Origin: Acidimicrobiia bacterium
GTDB lineage: Bacteria; Actinomycetota; Acidimicrobiia; IMCC26256; JAGPDB01
Length of the DNA: 53,906 nt
Direction: 5' to 3'
Assembly (NCBI GenBank): GCA_018057765.1
Contig: JAGPDB010000011.1
Span: 1-53,906, forward strand
Positions 18,073-27,100 of the stretch are shown here, one piece after another. Position numbers and translations under genes: made by a program. How positions within the stretch are numbered: position 1 is the first letter of the stretch; each line of letters opens with the position of its first letter. The notes below the pieces were generated by a model. The model was not told the origin of the DNA and ran no database searches. It worked only from the letters and a program-made list of their open reading frames with translations.

Positions 18073-19387
18073 ATTCATATTAAATGAAATGTCCGATTCA
18101 GATAAGAATAGAATTATGCAAAGGGCACAAGCTGACTATTCTCGCGTTGAGCCAATTGTTCGTATTATTATCGATGAAGTTAGGCAAGGTGGTGACAGCG
18201 CTATTGTTGATATAACAAAGCGCATCGACAAAATAGATTTAGAAGTTGACGCTCTTAAAGTTTCTAAAGAAGAATTCGAAATTGCTGAGAAAGAAATATC
18301 TCCTGAACTAAAAAAATATCTTGAAGATGCATTTAAGAATATTAATTTGCACCACAAAGAACAGTTACCTCAGAAGTCTTGGCAACAAGAAAATGTTCCT
18401 GGTGTCATAGTCGGCGAGAAAACTACTCCTATTATGTCTGTGGGTCTCTATGTTCCACGTGGTAAAGGTTCTTTCCCTTCAGTAATGTTGATGCTTTGTA
18501 CTCCAGCTGTTATTGCTGGTGTGCCAGATATTTATGTTTGTACTCCTCCGGGTCCTGATGGATCCATTGATGCTGCTTCACTTGTTGCTGCAAGAATTTG
18601 TGGTGTAGAAAATGTATATAAAGTTGGTGGCGCTCAGGCAATGGCAGCATTGGCTTATGGTACGCAAACGATACCAAAAGTTGACAAGATAGTCGGTCCA
18701 GGAAATCAGTATGTTTCTTGCGCTAAACGATTAGTCTATGGAATAGTTGATCCTGGTTTGCCAGCGGGTCCGAGTGAATCTATTGTACTCTGCGATGAAA
18801 CTGCGGACCCAGAAATTGTAGCGCGCGAATGGTTAAATGAGGCAGAACATGGACCTGATTCAGCTGCACTTTTAGTTACTAATTCGATTGAACTGATAGG
18901 GAAAGTTGAGAAAATTGTTCCAGGTTTAATTGCTCAACTCACCCAGGAAAGAAGAAATTTTATAGAAACTGGTTTGAGTACTTACGGTGGAATAATTATT
19001 TGCTCAGATTTTGAAGCGGGTATAGATTTTGTCAATGAATATGCACCTGAACATTTGCGAATAATTTCTAAGAATGAAACTGAAGATATGGACAAGATCA
19101 TAAATGCAGGCGAAATTCTTGTAGGAAGTTATTCTTCTATCTCTTATGGGAACTTTGCTATAGGTCTTAATGCCATTTTGCCAACTGGGGGTACAGCGCG
19201 AAGAGATTCTTGTGTCGGTGTTGAAACATTTCTAAAACGTTCATCATTTTCTATTGTAAGTGCACAAGGTGCTGTAATCATTAGTCCTATTGCTGAAGCA
19301 CTAGCACAATGGGAGGGTTTCCCAGGCCATAAAGAATCGGCAAGATTTGCTCGTATAAAAGCAGAAAAGGAATTGATAGATGAATAA
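18062..19387 (+). CDS. hisD: Histidinol dehydrogenase
   Basis: A 441-residue Zn- and NAD-dependent enzyme performing the last two oxidations from histidinol to histidine. Family sequences are GLYVPRGKGSFPSVMLM, VYKVGGAQAMAALAYGT and DKIVGPGNQYVSCAKR. The catalytic Glu-His region is YAPEHLRI, and the C-terminal half has LNAILPTGGTARR. The ATG overlaps the hisI-kinase stop by eleven bases with AAAAGGAAAA upstream as ribosome site. The stop overlaps the HAD gene by eight bases. Confidence 0.95.
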   Translation: MINKFILNEMSDSDKNRIMQRAQADYSRVEPIVRIIIDEVRQGGDSAIVDITKRIDKIDLEVDALKVSKEEFEIAEKEISPELKKYLEDAFKNINLHHKEQLPQKSWQQENVPGVIVGEKTTPIMSVGLYVPRGKGSFPSVMLMLCTPAVIAGVPDIYVCTPPGPDGSIDAASLVAARICGVENVYKVGGAQAMAALAYGTQTIPKVDKIVGPGNQYVSCAKRLVYGIVDPGLPAGPSESIVLCDETADPEIVAREWLNEAEHGPDSAALLVTNSIELIGKVEKIVPGLIAQLTQERRNFIETGLSTYGGIIICSDFEAGIDFVNEYAPEHLRIISKNETEDMDKIINAGEILVGSYSSISYGNFAIGLNAILPTGGTARRDSCVGVETFLKRSSFSIVSAQGAVIISPIAEALAQWEGFPGHKESARFARIKAEKELIDE

Positions 19388-20102
19388 TATTTCTAAAGAT
19401 ATTGTTGTTTTAGCTGGTCGATTGAGTATTCCATCTCAAAGCAAAGCCTTATTGTTTGATATGGATGGGGTATTACTAGATACCCTCTCATTTGATTATA
19501 AATACGTAAATATTTTATTAAGAAAATATATTAATGAATCAATATCTGTATCACAAGAAATAATCCAAAGAAACTTTGCACTAGCCGTACCAGATTTTTT
19601 TGGTGTTATTTTAAAAGAATACGATATTGTCGTAAATGAAAAAATATTCAGTTTGATAACTGAAGAATTTGATCTGCTAAGGTCACAAAGTAATCCGAGT
19701 ATTCACGAAGGTATATTAGAAATATTGCAAGATGCAAAGGAACGAAATCTATTATTATGTGTTGTCTCTAATAACGCGAAAAATGACGTAACTTCTATCT
19801 TATCGAATACTGGTTTACTTTCGTATTTCGAAAAAGTTGTTGGAAATGATAAACCAGGAATACTAAAGAAACCTGCACCTGACATGTATTTAGAAGGTGC
19901 TCGATTATTAAACGTTGATCCATCTAGTTGTGTTGTAATTGAAGACTCCGTTTTAGGAGCACAAGCTGGTTCAACTGCACAATGTTTTGTAGTGGGAGTT
20001 GGCACTGGTGCGAATAGTTTCATTGAACTTGAAGAAAATGAATATGTTAATGTTGCATATCCTAATTTTTCTATAAATCCAGACCGGAGTAACCATGAAT
20101 AA
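19380..20102 (+). CDS. HAD-family hydrolase in his operon, candidate histidinol phosphatase
   Basis: A 240-residue haloacid-dehalogenase-type phosphatase of the beta-phosphoglucomutase-like subfamily. Motif I is LLFDMDGVLLDT (Asp27, Asp29), motif II VVSNNAKN, motif III the Lys in GILKKPAPDMY, and motif IV VIEDSVLGAQAG. A helical cap lies between motifs I and II. It is embedded between hisD and hisE with eight-base overlaps on both sides, so it is co-translated with the pathway. No HisN or HisB phosphatase is present in the operon, so it is a good candidate for histidinol-phosphate phosphatase. That is an inference from context; a house-cleaning phosphatase is also possible. Confidence 0.82.
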   Translation: MNNISKDIVVLAGRLSIPSQSKALLFDMDGVLLDTLSFDYKYVNILLRKYINESISVSQEIIQRNFALAVPDFFGVILKEYDIVVNEKIFSLITEEFDLLRSQSNPSIHEGILEILQDAKERNLLLCVVSNNAKNDVTSILSNTGLLSYFEKVVGNDKPGILKKPAPDMYLEGARLLNVDPSSCVVIEDSVLGAQAGSTAQCFVVGVGTGANSFIELEENEYVNVAYPNFSINPDRSNHE

Positions 20103-20391
20103 TGTAAATGAAAGTTCACCACTTGCGAAATTGGATGCAATCATTGAACAGAGACTAATCGAACCAAAATCAGGTTATACTGATGAATTGTTGGCTGATA
20201 GTAACAAACGCATGAAAAAGATTGGTGAAGAATCAGCTGAACTTATAGTTGCATGTGTGCAAGGTGATAAAGAGTCTGTAGCAGGTGAAGCTGCTGATCT
20301 CTTTTATCATATACTCGTAGCAATTCGTGGTGTCGGTGTAACTTTCAATGATGTCGAAAATATTTTAAAGCAAAGAAATAAATCTAAGTAG
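20095..20391 (+). CDS. hisE: Phosphoribosyl-ATP pyrophosphatase
   Basis: A 98-residue all-alpha NTP pyrophosphohydrolase (MazG-like fold) that converts phosphoribosyl-ATP to phosphoribosyl-AMP, the step before HisI. The signature KRMKKIGEESAELIVAC and GEAADLFYHILVAIRGVGV carries the metal-binding Glu and Asp residues. Last gene of the his operon, overlapping the HAD gene by eight bases. A weak AT-rich hairpin (20414-20421 with 20436-20443) follows and overlaps the stop of the convergent lipoprotein gene. Confidence 0.93.
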   Translation: MNNVNESSPLAKLDAIIEQRLIEPKSGYTDELLADSNKRMKKIGEESAELIVACVQGDKESVAGEAADLFYHILVAIRGVGVTFNDVENILKQRNKSK

Positions 20392-20435
20392 TAAAAACCT
20401 ATCTAATTACGTATGAAATAAAGAATATCAATAAC

Positions 20436-21059
20436 TTATTTCAAAGTTGCAGCTTGTGCAATCTTTGTGAGTGCATCTTTAGCTGAAAGTACATCAAATG
20501 TCGTTGGACCATCTGGTATTGCAATAACGAATAAATACACGTTAGTACCTTTGATTGCAGTTATTGTAAATTCTTGCCCTCCAGTGATAGGCTGACTCGC
20601 AAGGAATTTTGCTTTATCTCCTACATTTTCAATATCTTGTCCTGAAGTGGCTGTAAAATCTTTTATATCATCAAAAGATCCTTTTGAATACTGAGCTAGA
20701 TCTAAATAGAATGAATGCGAGATTGTTCCATCTTTTTCAAATGGAAATATACAAGATGTACCTTTATCTCCATCGCCTAGACTTTGAACGCCGGTAGATT
20801 CCGGACCCTCAAGAACTGGGGCAGCTGTGCCTAATGCAGATTTTATTGTATCTTTGCTCACAATATCACATAAACCAAGTTCATCCTCAGCGCCAGATGA
20901 ACTAGAGTCCTCACTGTTATCAGTAGGGGCAGCCGAAGTTTTAGTGCTTGATGATTCTGGCTTTTTATCTTCGTTGTCACCACAAGCTGTAAACATTGTT
21001 GCAACTAATAAAAGTGAAAGGGCTAATACTATAAGTTTAAAATGTTTCAAATTTGACAT
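20436..21059 (-). CDS. Putative lipoprotein of unknown function
   Basis: A 207-residue exported protein. A signal peptide ends in the lipobox MFTAC (Cys26), followed by a Ser/Thr/Asp-rich linker to about residue 58. The folded domain starts at LGLCDIVSKDTIKSALG and contains CIFPFEKDGTIS; the two Cys could form a disulfide. The start of the domain resembles DUF3558-type actinobacterial lipoproteins, where a short 'C-x-L(V)-x-A' helix follows the linker, but the match is loose. A strong AAGGAGAATA site precedes the ATG. It lies between hisE (convergent) and sufS. Confidence 0.75.
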   Translation of the reverse strand: MSNLKHFKLIVLALSLLLVATMFTACGDNEDKKPESSSTKTSAAPTDNSEDSSSSGAEDELGLCDIVSKDTIKSALGTAAPVLEGPESTGVQSLGDGDKGTSCIFPFEKDGTISHSFYLDLAQYSKGSFDDIKDFTATSGQDIENVGDKAKFLASQPITGGQEFTITAIKGTNVYLFVIAIPDGPTTFDVLSAKDALTKIAQAATLK

Positions 21060-21123
21060 TATTCTCCTTAGATTTTGTTATTCTTATCTTAGGAGATTAT
21101 TAGTCTTGAGTATTGGCTTATAA

Positions 21124-22368
21124 TTAAATGGCAAAGAATTTTATTGCCTTCTCTATTGCATCACCAAGTCGATCAAAATCATCTGTTGTGTTATATAAAT
21201 ATGCACTTGCGCGCGATGTTGCACCAATACCTACTCTATCGCCCTCAGATAAAACACGCATAAGTGGTTTTGCACAGTGATGTCCCGCTCTAACACATAC
21301 TCCGCTTTCATCTAATACTTGTGAAACATCGTGCGGGTGTACTTCTTTTATTGTGAAACTAAAAACTGCTAAACGATCATCGGATATTTTTGGCCCGTGA
21401 AGTGTTACTTTGCCGTCGAAACGATTCTTGAACATATCTAATGCATAATCAGTCAGCATTTTTTCATGATCGAGTAGATTTTTAAAACCTATTGATTCTA
21501 AATAATCAATAGCGCTACCAGTACCAATAGCTTCTACAATTGCTGGAGTCCCTGCTTCAAATTTTTCTGGTAGGGGAGCAGACGTGAAACCCTCAAGAGT
21601 CACTTCTTCAATCATTGATCCTCCACCTAAAAATGGATCCATTGCATTTAATAGTTCTTCTTTGCCCCATAAGATTCCAAGCCCAGTAGGACCGAGCATT
21701 TTGTGTGCAGAAAATGCAATAAAATCCGCATCCCAGTCTTTAATATTTAGTTTTAGATGGGGGACGTATTGACAGGCATCAACAACGCTTATTGCCCCTG
21801 CAGCTTTCGCTAGTTCAACAAGTTCTTTTACTTGTGTAACGGTACCTGTAACATTACTTGCTGCGCTAAAAGCAAAAACTTTTGCATTTTTTAAAATCTC
21901 AGTCGCATTATTTAAATCCAGACGAGTTTCATCTGTTAATGGTATCCATTTAATAATGGCACCTGTACGTGAAGCGAGTTGTTGCCAGGGAACAATATTG
22001 CTATGGTGTTCTAGATGGGTTAAAACAATGACATCGCCAGTTTTAATATTTTTGTCGCCCCATGCACGTGCTACAAGATTTATAGATTCTGTAGCATTAC
22101 GTGTAAATATAACTTCTTTGTCGGTACTAGCACCAATAAATTTAGCTATTTTTTTACGTGATAATTCAAACTCGTTACTTATCTCTTGTGCTGTTGTATA
22201 AACGCCACGATGTACATTTGCATAATGGTCATTATATACATGATCCATTACATCGAGTACTTGTGTTGGTGTTTGACTCGATGCACCAGAATCCAAGAAG
22301 GTTATCTGATGCCCGTTGACAATTCGTTCTAATCCAGGAAAGTCTTTTTTAATTCTTTGTACGTCCAT
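21124..22368 (-). CDS. sufS: Cysteine desulfurase
   Basis: A 414-residue class V aminotransferase-fold PLP enzyme that takes sulfur from cysteine for Fe-S cluster assembly, working with SufU (9409-9912). The PLP lysine is in IAFSAHKMLGPTGLGILWG. The catalytic Cys is in ESGVCVRAGHHCAKP, with the RAGHHCA signature that defines SufS/CsdA rather than IscS. The N-terminal FLDSGASSQTP and the THLEHHSNIVPWQ stretch are typical. It is expressed toward the lipoprotein gene. The rest of the suf genes (BCD) are not in the window. Confidence 0.95.
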   Translation of the reverse strand: MDVQRIKKDFPGLERIVNGHQITFLDSGASSQTPTQVLDVMDHVYNDHYANVHRGVYTTAQEISNEFELSRKKIAKFIGASTDKEVIFTRNATESINLVARAWGDKNIKTGDVIVLTHLEHHSNIVPWQQLASRTGAIIKWIPLTDETRLDLNNATEILKNAKVFAFSAASNVTGTVTQVKELVELAKAAGAISVVDACQYVPHLKLNIKDWDADFIAFSAHKMLGPTGLGILWGKEELLNAMDPFLGGGSMIEEVTLEGFTSAPLPEKFEAGTPAIVEAIGTGSAIDYLESIGFKNLLDHEKMLTDYALDMFKNRFDGKVTLHGPKISDDRLAVFSFTIKEVHPHDVSQVLDESGVCVRAGHHCAKPLMRVLSEGDRVGIGATSRASAYLYNTTDDFDRLGDAIEKAIKFFAI

Positions 22369-22453
22369 ATAAACATTCTAATTCGACATAAGTTAAAAGG
22401 CCATAGCGAGCAATTTCAAATAAATTTTAGTAAATATTATTTAAAGGGAATAT

Positions 22454-25400
22454 TTAAATCATTTTTGTTCTACGTTTAAAAATCTTTGATATTACTAGAC
22501 CGCCAATAATAAACATTAATGCGGTAAGACTACCTAAACCACTATACCCGGTATTTGCAAGGCTACCATTTGCCTTAGCATCATTGCCAGAGACATCACT
22601 TGGTCTTAATCGTGTAAAGGCAAAGTCATGTGTAAGATCTGATGTTAACAAAGCGCTAAGAACAGGATAAGAAACAGCATCAAATTTTGAATCAGGGTCG
22701 TAAGATTGTTGACGTATATTACTAGGTAAAGTTGAAGTATCAACTGAAACTTTATATGAGCCAATAGGTAGGCCAGTAAATAGATAAACTCCTTCAGAAT
22801 TTGTTGAAGTAGTTAGAACCATGTCATCGCCACCACCAAAGATATTGTCAATACCAAACCAAGTAAGTGTGACACTTATATTTGCTAAACCAATATCTTC
22901 AACTTCTTGAATTCCATTACCGTTTACGTCGTAATAAATTGTGTCACCTATTGTTGAGTATCCAACTAGTCCAAAGTCATAATTTAAATTAGTAGCATCT
23001 ACTAACACTGATTCAACTACACCATTTATATCTGAATCTATTGTGTCATCTGAACCAATATTACTTTTTGCGGCTTCGTATCCGGCAGGTAAAGTATATG
23101 ACACAGCGTATGTACCAGCTGGCCCTACAATTTGCCACTGCCCTGAAGAATCTGTTGTAACATTAAATGTCTCATCGTCGCCTCCACCTAAAGTGTCATC
23201 ATCTCCATAATATAAAGCAGTGATTGTGATTCCACCAATACCTGGTTCACCTAAAGATTGTAGACCATCGTTATTGAGGTCTAACCAGACGAAGTTTCCA
23301 ATCGATGCTGGTAGCTCAAGAGCGAAGTCTATTGTTAAGTTCGATGATGAATCCCACAAACCTGAATCGCCGGCTTCTCCAACTGGCTCTCCAAGATTTG
23401 TTAAATTGAAATTTGATGAACGAATATTTGTTGATGAATACATGCGTGCATTATGATCTTGTGTTTCATCATTATCATTACGAATATTTGATGAACCAAA
23501 TTTCTGTGCTCGATATCCAGTTAATGCTCCGTTGTTTTGTAATTCACTTGGTGCTATTCGAATATAATAATTTCCTTCAACATCGGTATTTAAAATATAG
23601 TATCCGTTGGTATCTGTTGTGGTCGTATTAACAATGCTGTCATCAGAAACTAAACGTAACTGCATTTCAACATTTACTACTGGTGTATCGCCGCTATCAA
23701 AATATCCATTATTATTAATGTCTACAAATACTCGATTTCCGACTTGTAAATGTTTAGTTTTGAAATATACATCCTCTGAGTGAATCTCGCCTGTTAGTCC
23801 AGACGCTCGTCCCATTGCATTATTTGTATATATGTCACGACCTGTATTGTTTTGAGTATCTATTGTTATACGTACCGTTTCACGCGCTGTAGCAGCTAGA
23901 GGTAGGGTTGTGAAACGAATACCAGTAACTTGTGCACTTGTTGGACAGCCTACAGTATCAACTTGTGCAAGGGTACAAGACCAAATACCTGTTCCGACAG
24001 CAACATTCGAAGCTGGGTCAGGATTTATAGTCGATGAAGTTTGAGAAGTTACATATGTTTGAGAGATGTTAGGCGCACGAGAAAGATCAATATCATCTAG
24101 AGAAATTGTTCCAGTGAAATTTGATGGAGGAACTCTATTATCACCATTGTATGGTAATACGTCAATGAAGTCGAAAGTTCGTGCAACAGTGGATGCATTT
24201 GTATATGTGATATCGTAACGACCTTGACCGTCAATTGGAATAAAAAAGTCTGGTGTCCACTTTGAAATAATGAATTGCGCAGTCTGAGTAAAACTTATCC
24301 AGTCATCGTCGAAGCGCCCATTGGAGGCATTATCGTAATAGCCACCCCATGTACCTTCAACTGTCGGCCATGTTACAGACTGTGTTGCTAAGCCACTATC
24401 AGCAACTAACCAAGCTCTTGTTTGTCGTTTTATACCGTTAGTAAATGCAAGGTCGGTGTGGGCAGTAACCTTCCAGTAGCCAAAAAATCCTTCAGCAACA
24501 TATGCCACGCCTGGATCATTACCACTTGGAAATTGAAATTGATAGTCACCTAATTCCCATATTGCGCTTGAATATCCTAGGTTTGTTCGACTACCAGGAT
24601 TAGTAATACATGATGGGTTTATTGACGCATCGCAGTCACCTATTATATCTGAAGGTGAAAGTGTTGAAGATTTAAATGTTATACCTTCTGGAAATACAAC
24701 GTAAGCTTTTGCATTTTCTATATCAATATTGCCGTTATATGACATTGAAGCGCGGAGATCGAAGGTCCAATCGGTTCCTGCTTGAACACTTTTTGTTGAT
24801 TCTGAAGCTCTATGTTGGGTTCCGTTTACTGAAGTGTCAACATTGTCAGTTAATTCTAGGTGGCCATTTGGTGGTACTACATATGCTCTGTCGCAATTTG
24901 ATGGGAAGTTATTTATAACACCCCAATTGTAGACTTCGCAGGCTGACGTTAAGTTTGTCCACACATTTGAAGTTTGAGTATTGGTTGTAGTTCCTGATCG
25001 AGATCGCATCACATTTTGTACAATGTCACCTACTTGTTTATTAGGTAATACTTGCATTGATACAGATACTTCAATTCTTCTTCCCGGTATTAAGTCTTTT
25101 CCATCTGTTAGTCGTACGCGTATAACGTTTGCTTTTGTTATTCCGCCTGTTACATCATTAGGATCTAAATGCCAATCTCCTGAACCAACTGTGTCACAAT
25201 CAAAAGTTCTAAGTTCACTTGAAGTTGTCATTGGTGCAACAGAACTATATTCGACAATTATGTCGGATTCACTTGGTACAGTTCCGGCTGGGAAACCGGT
25301 AACGTTTGTAATAGCATTTAACTTTGCAGAATGATAGTTATGTTGCGTATAGCCATATGATACAAAAGAGTTATAGCCAGATAGATCGCCATAAAAGTCA

Positions 25401-26857
25401 TTTGCGACTATTTGTAAATTTGAGTTATCAATAGTGTCGCACATTTGCGGAGATGATATTGCCGTTATAGAAGTCGAATTATTACTATAAAGTAATTGCG
25501 AGAAAAGTTTCTCGCCTGGTAATACTACGTTGTCATTGTTTGGAGACACACTACCAAATGATGCAGGTTGAGAATTTATATATTCATTTACACTATTGTC
25601 GTTTGCCCCACCCAAAGAAAATCTCTTAGTAGATGATTCGCCTGTACCTATTCCTACGTCAGTACAAGCTGAATTATCTGTTATTTGATCAACAAAACTT
25701 GGATCTGAACCAACAACATTTAAATCACTAACTGTGTTACAAACACGAACGGTATTTAGTTGGGGAATGGGGTCATTTCCTGATGTATCAAAAGCAAGAA
25801 TATCATTCCAAGGAATTGTTGTTGTAACATAACCAGCAGAAACTACAGCATGATTATTTGTACCAATTGGTGAATCCCACACTTCATTTGGAATACCTGG
25901 TGTATTCATTCCATAATATGCTGCAGGGGTTGCATTGACATATCCAAACGGAAACCATGTTGAGTTATAGTCAATACCTGTATTTGATATATTGATATTT
26001 GTTCCAGCACCGCCAGCTTGGGTACAATTAAATGTTCCTGCATTTTTTACAGCGCTTCTATTTCCATTTGGCCTTGGAGTACTACTCACACCTATTGGTA
26101 TTGGCATATTGTCACCCGCAACACCAATCCCACAAGAGTCTAAGGTTGCATTTTGCCAAAGCGTTCCCATAGATGAAAGATCATCATTTAGAGTTATATC
26201 ACCTAACGAATTACTGTTGGCACCCTTGACTGTGTTTGCAAGCGGGTTCATTAAACCAAAAGTGACACCCCATGAAAATGTTACACTTTCTGGTTCACCC
26301 GTTCCATTGTTTCTATTGATATTATATGCACCAGGCCACTTGCGAGTTTCTATACCTGAACTCGCTGAAACCGCAGTAATGCTTTCTGTACTAGAAGTCA
26401 CATCATCAGGATTGATAGGTGTTGGGTAAAAAGAATCTGGAGTCATAACACCTGATACAGTAAAACTCACATCAACATTTGTATTGTTCGGAGTTATTGC
26501 TGAAGGTGACCAAGTTGCAGAAATCTTATTTACAGAACCTATAACAAATGGTCCATTGATTTTACAACTTATAGTTAGTCTGTCTACACTAACTTTTCTT
26601 GCACCAGGATATTGACCAATACAAGAATTCGGTAAACTAGTTTCATCCCACAATGCGCTACCTGCAGCAGGGTTTAGTGTCGCTGTTAATATAACGTAGT
26701 CGAGGTTGTGGCTATTTCCATCATTAGTATTTACAGTGAAATCGAAGTCTTGTCCAACGCTATCATTGTTTGCAACAATGTGGTTTGTTGTTGAATTATC
26801 TAATGAGGTTGGAAGTGGAGCAGCGCCATCAAATGTAGTTGTAAGTGTTGGAGCCAA
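22454..26857 (-). CDS. Giant surface protein with SdrD-type B repeats and LANTG sorting signal (start disrupted)
   Basis: 1467 residues from the first TTG after an in-frame stop. The upstream signal peptide is in the same frame (26867-26974), so the real gene probably began at 26974. The N-terminal two thirds is a long series of beta-rich adhesin-like domains with few recognisable motifs. Residues about 1085-1420 carry three SdrD B-like/prealbumin-fold repeats, each beginning with a Ca-binding pattern such as VFVDINNNGYFDSGD, VWLDLNNDGLQSLGE or IYYDVNGNGIQEVED. The end is LANTG (22547-22561), a hydrophobic helix and KIFKRRTKMI, a class E-type sorting signal. It is likely wall-anchored. Without the signal peptide the remaining ORF could not be exported, so either the stop is read through, is a sequence error, or the gene is newly inactivated. 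Confidence 0.85.
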   Translation of the reverse strand: MAPTLTTTFDGAAPLPTSLDNSTTNHIVANNDSVGQDFDFTVNTNDGNSHNLDYVILTATLNPAAGSALWDETSLPNSCIGQYPGARKVSVDRLTISCKINGPFVIGSVNKISATWSPSAITPNNTNVDVSFTVSGVMTPDSFYPTPINPDDVTSSTESITAVSASSGIETRKWPGAYNINRNNGTGEPESVTFSWGVTFGLMNPLANTVKGANSNSLGDITLNDDLSSMGTLWQNATLDSCGIGVAGDNMPIPIGVSSTPRPNGNRSAVKNAGTFNCTQAGGAGTNINISNTGIDYNSTWFPFGYVNATPAAYYGMNTPGIPNEVWDSPIGTNNHAVVSAGYVTTTIPWNDILAFDTSGNDPIPQLNTVRVCNTVSDLNVVGSDPSFVDQITDNSACTDVGIGTGESSTKRFSLGGANDNSVNEYINSQPASFGSVSPNNDNVVLPGEKLFSQLLYSNNSTSITAISSPQMCDTIDNSNLQIVANDFYGDLSGYNSFVSYGYTQHNYHSAKLNAITNVTGFPAGTVPSESDIIVEYSSVAPMTTSSELRTFDCDTVGSGDWHLDPNDVTGGITKANVIRVRLTDGKDLIPGRRIEVSVSMQVLPNKQVGDIVQNVMRSRSGTTTNTQTSNVWTNLTSACEVYNWGVINNFPSNCDRAYVVPPNGHLELTDNVDTSVNGTQHRASESTKSVQAGTDWTFDLRASMSYNGNIDIENAKAYVVFPEGITFKSSTLSPSDIIGDCDASINPSCITNPGSRTNLGYSSAIWELGDYQFQFPSGNDPGVAYVAEGFFGYWKVTAHTDLAFTNGIKRQTRAWLVADSGLATQSVTWPTVEGTWGGYYDNASNGRFDDDWISFTQTAQFIISKWTPDFFIPIDGQGRYDITYTNASTVARTFDFIDVLPYNGDNRVPPSNFTGTISLDDIDLSRAPNISQTYVTSQTSSTINPDPASNVAVGTGIWSCTLAQVDTVGCPTSAQVTGIRFTTLPLAATARETVRITIDTQNNTGRDIYTNNAMGRASGLTGEIHSEDVYFKTKHLQVGNRVFVDINNNGYFDSGDTPVVNVEMQLRLVSDDSIVNTTTTDTNGYYILNTDVEGNYYIRIAPSELQNNGALTGYRAQKFGSSNIRNDNDETQDHNARMYSSTNIRSSNFNLTNLGEPVGEAGDSGLWDSSSNLTIDFALELPASIGNFVWLDLNNDGLQSLGEPGIGGITITALYYGDDDTLGGGDDETFNVTTDSSGQWQIVGPAGTYAVSYTLPAGYEAAKSNIGSDDTIDSDINGVVESVLVDATNLNYDFGLVGYSTIGDTIYYDVNGNGIQEVEDIGLANISVTLTWFGIDNIFGGGDDMVLTTSTNSEGVYLFTGLPIGSYKVSVDTSTLPSNIRQQSYDPDSKFDAVSYPVLSALLTSDLTHDFAFTRLRPSDVSGNDAKANGSLANTGYSGLGSLTALMFIIGGLVISKIFKRRTKMI

Positions 26858-26866
26858 ATATATAGG

Positions 26867-26974
26867 TTATCCAGGATCTGCATATGCTGAAACCTGAGGT
26901 AGTGATGTGATAATAAAAAGCATTATAAAAATAAACGCATTTAATTTCGGAAAAAGAGAGAATTTAGATTTCAT
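26867..26974 (-). other. Orphan signal peptide of the B-repeat surface protein, ending in an in-frame TAA
   Basis: ATG at 26974 encodes 35 codons with a basic start (MKSKFSLFPK), a hydrophobic core (AFIFIMLFIITSL) and a cleavage site after PQVSA, followed by YADPG and TAA (26869-26867). Three codons later the same frame continues as the 1467-residue ORF at 26857. The distance from ATG to that TTG is 117 bases, exactly 39 codons, so a single nonsense codon, not a frameshift, separates them. Confidence 0.8.
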
Positions 26975-27100
26975 AGGTCAAAGTTTATCGTCATAAATGA
27001 TGAAATGTTTAGCAATAAAATACTTTAAAGTTCAGTTTATAAATTTTTGTTATTAAAGAATACACTAAAGAATACCTCTTATTTGTCCGATTAATACAAT

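Noticed and set aside
20414-20443. AT-rich hairpin after hisE as terminator
   Set aside because: The stem has only one G-C pair and overlaps the stop of the convergent gene; mentioned with hisE but not listed separately.
25992-26429. Plus-strand ORF of 145 codons inside the B-repeat surface gene
   Set aside because: Antisense shadow of the Thr/Asn-rich surface protein; no ribosome site.
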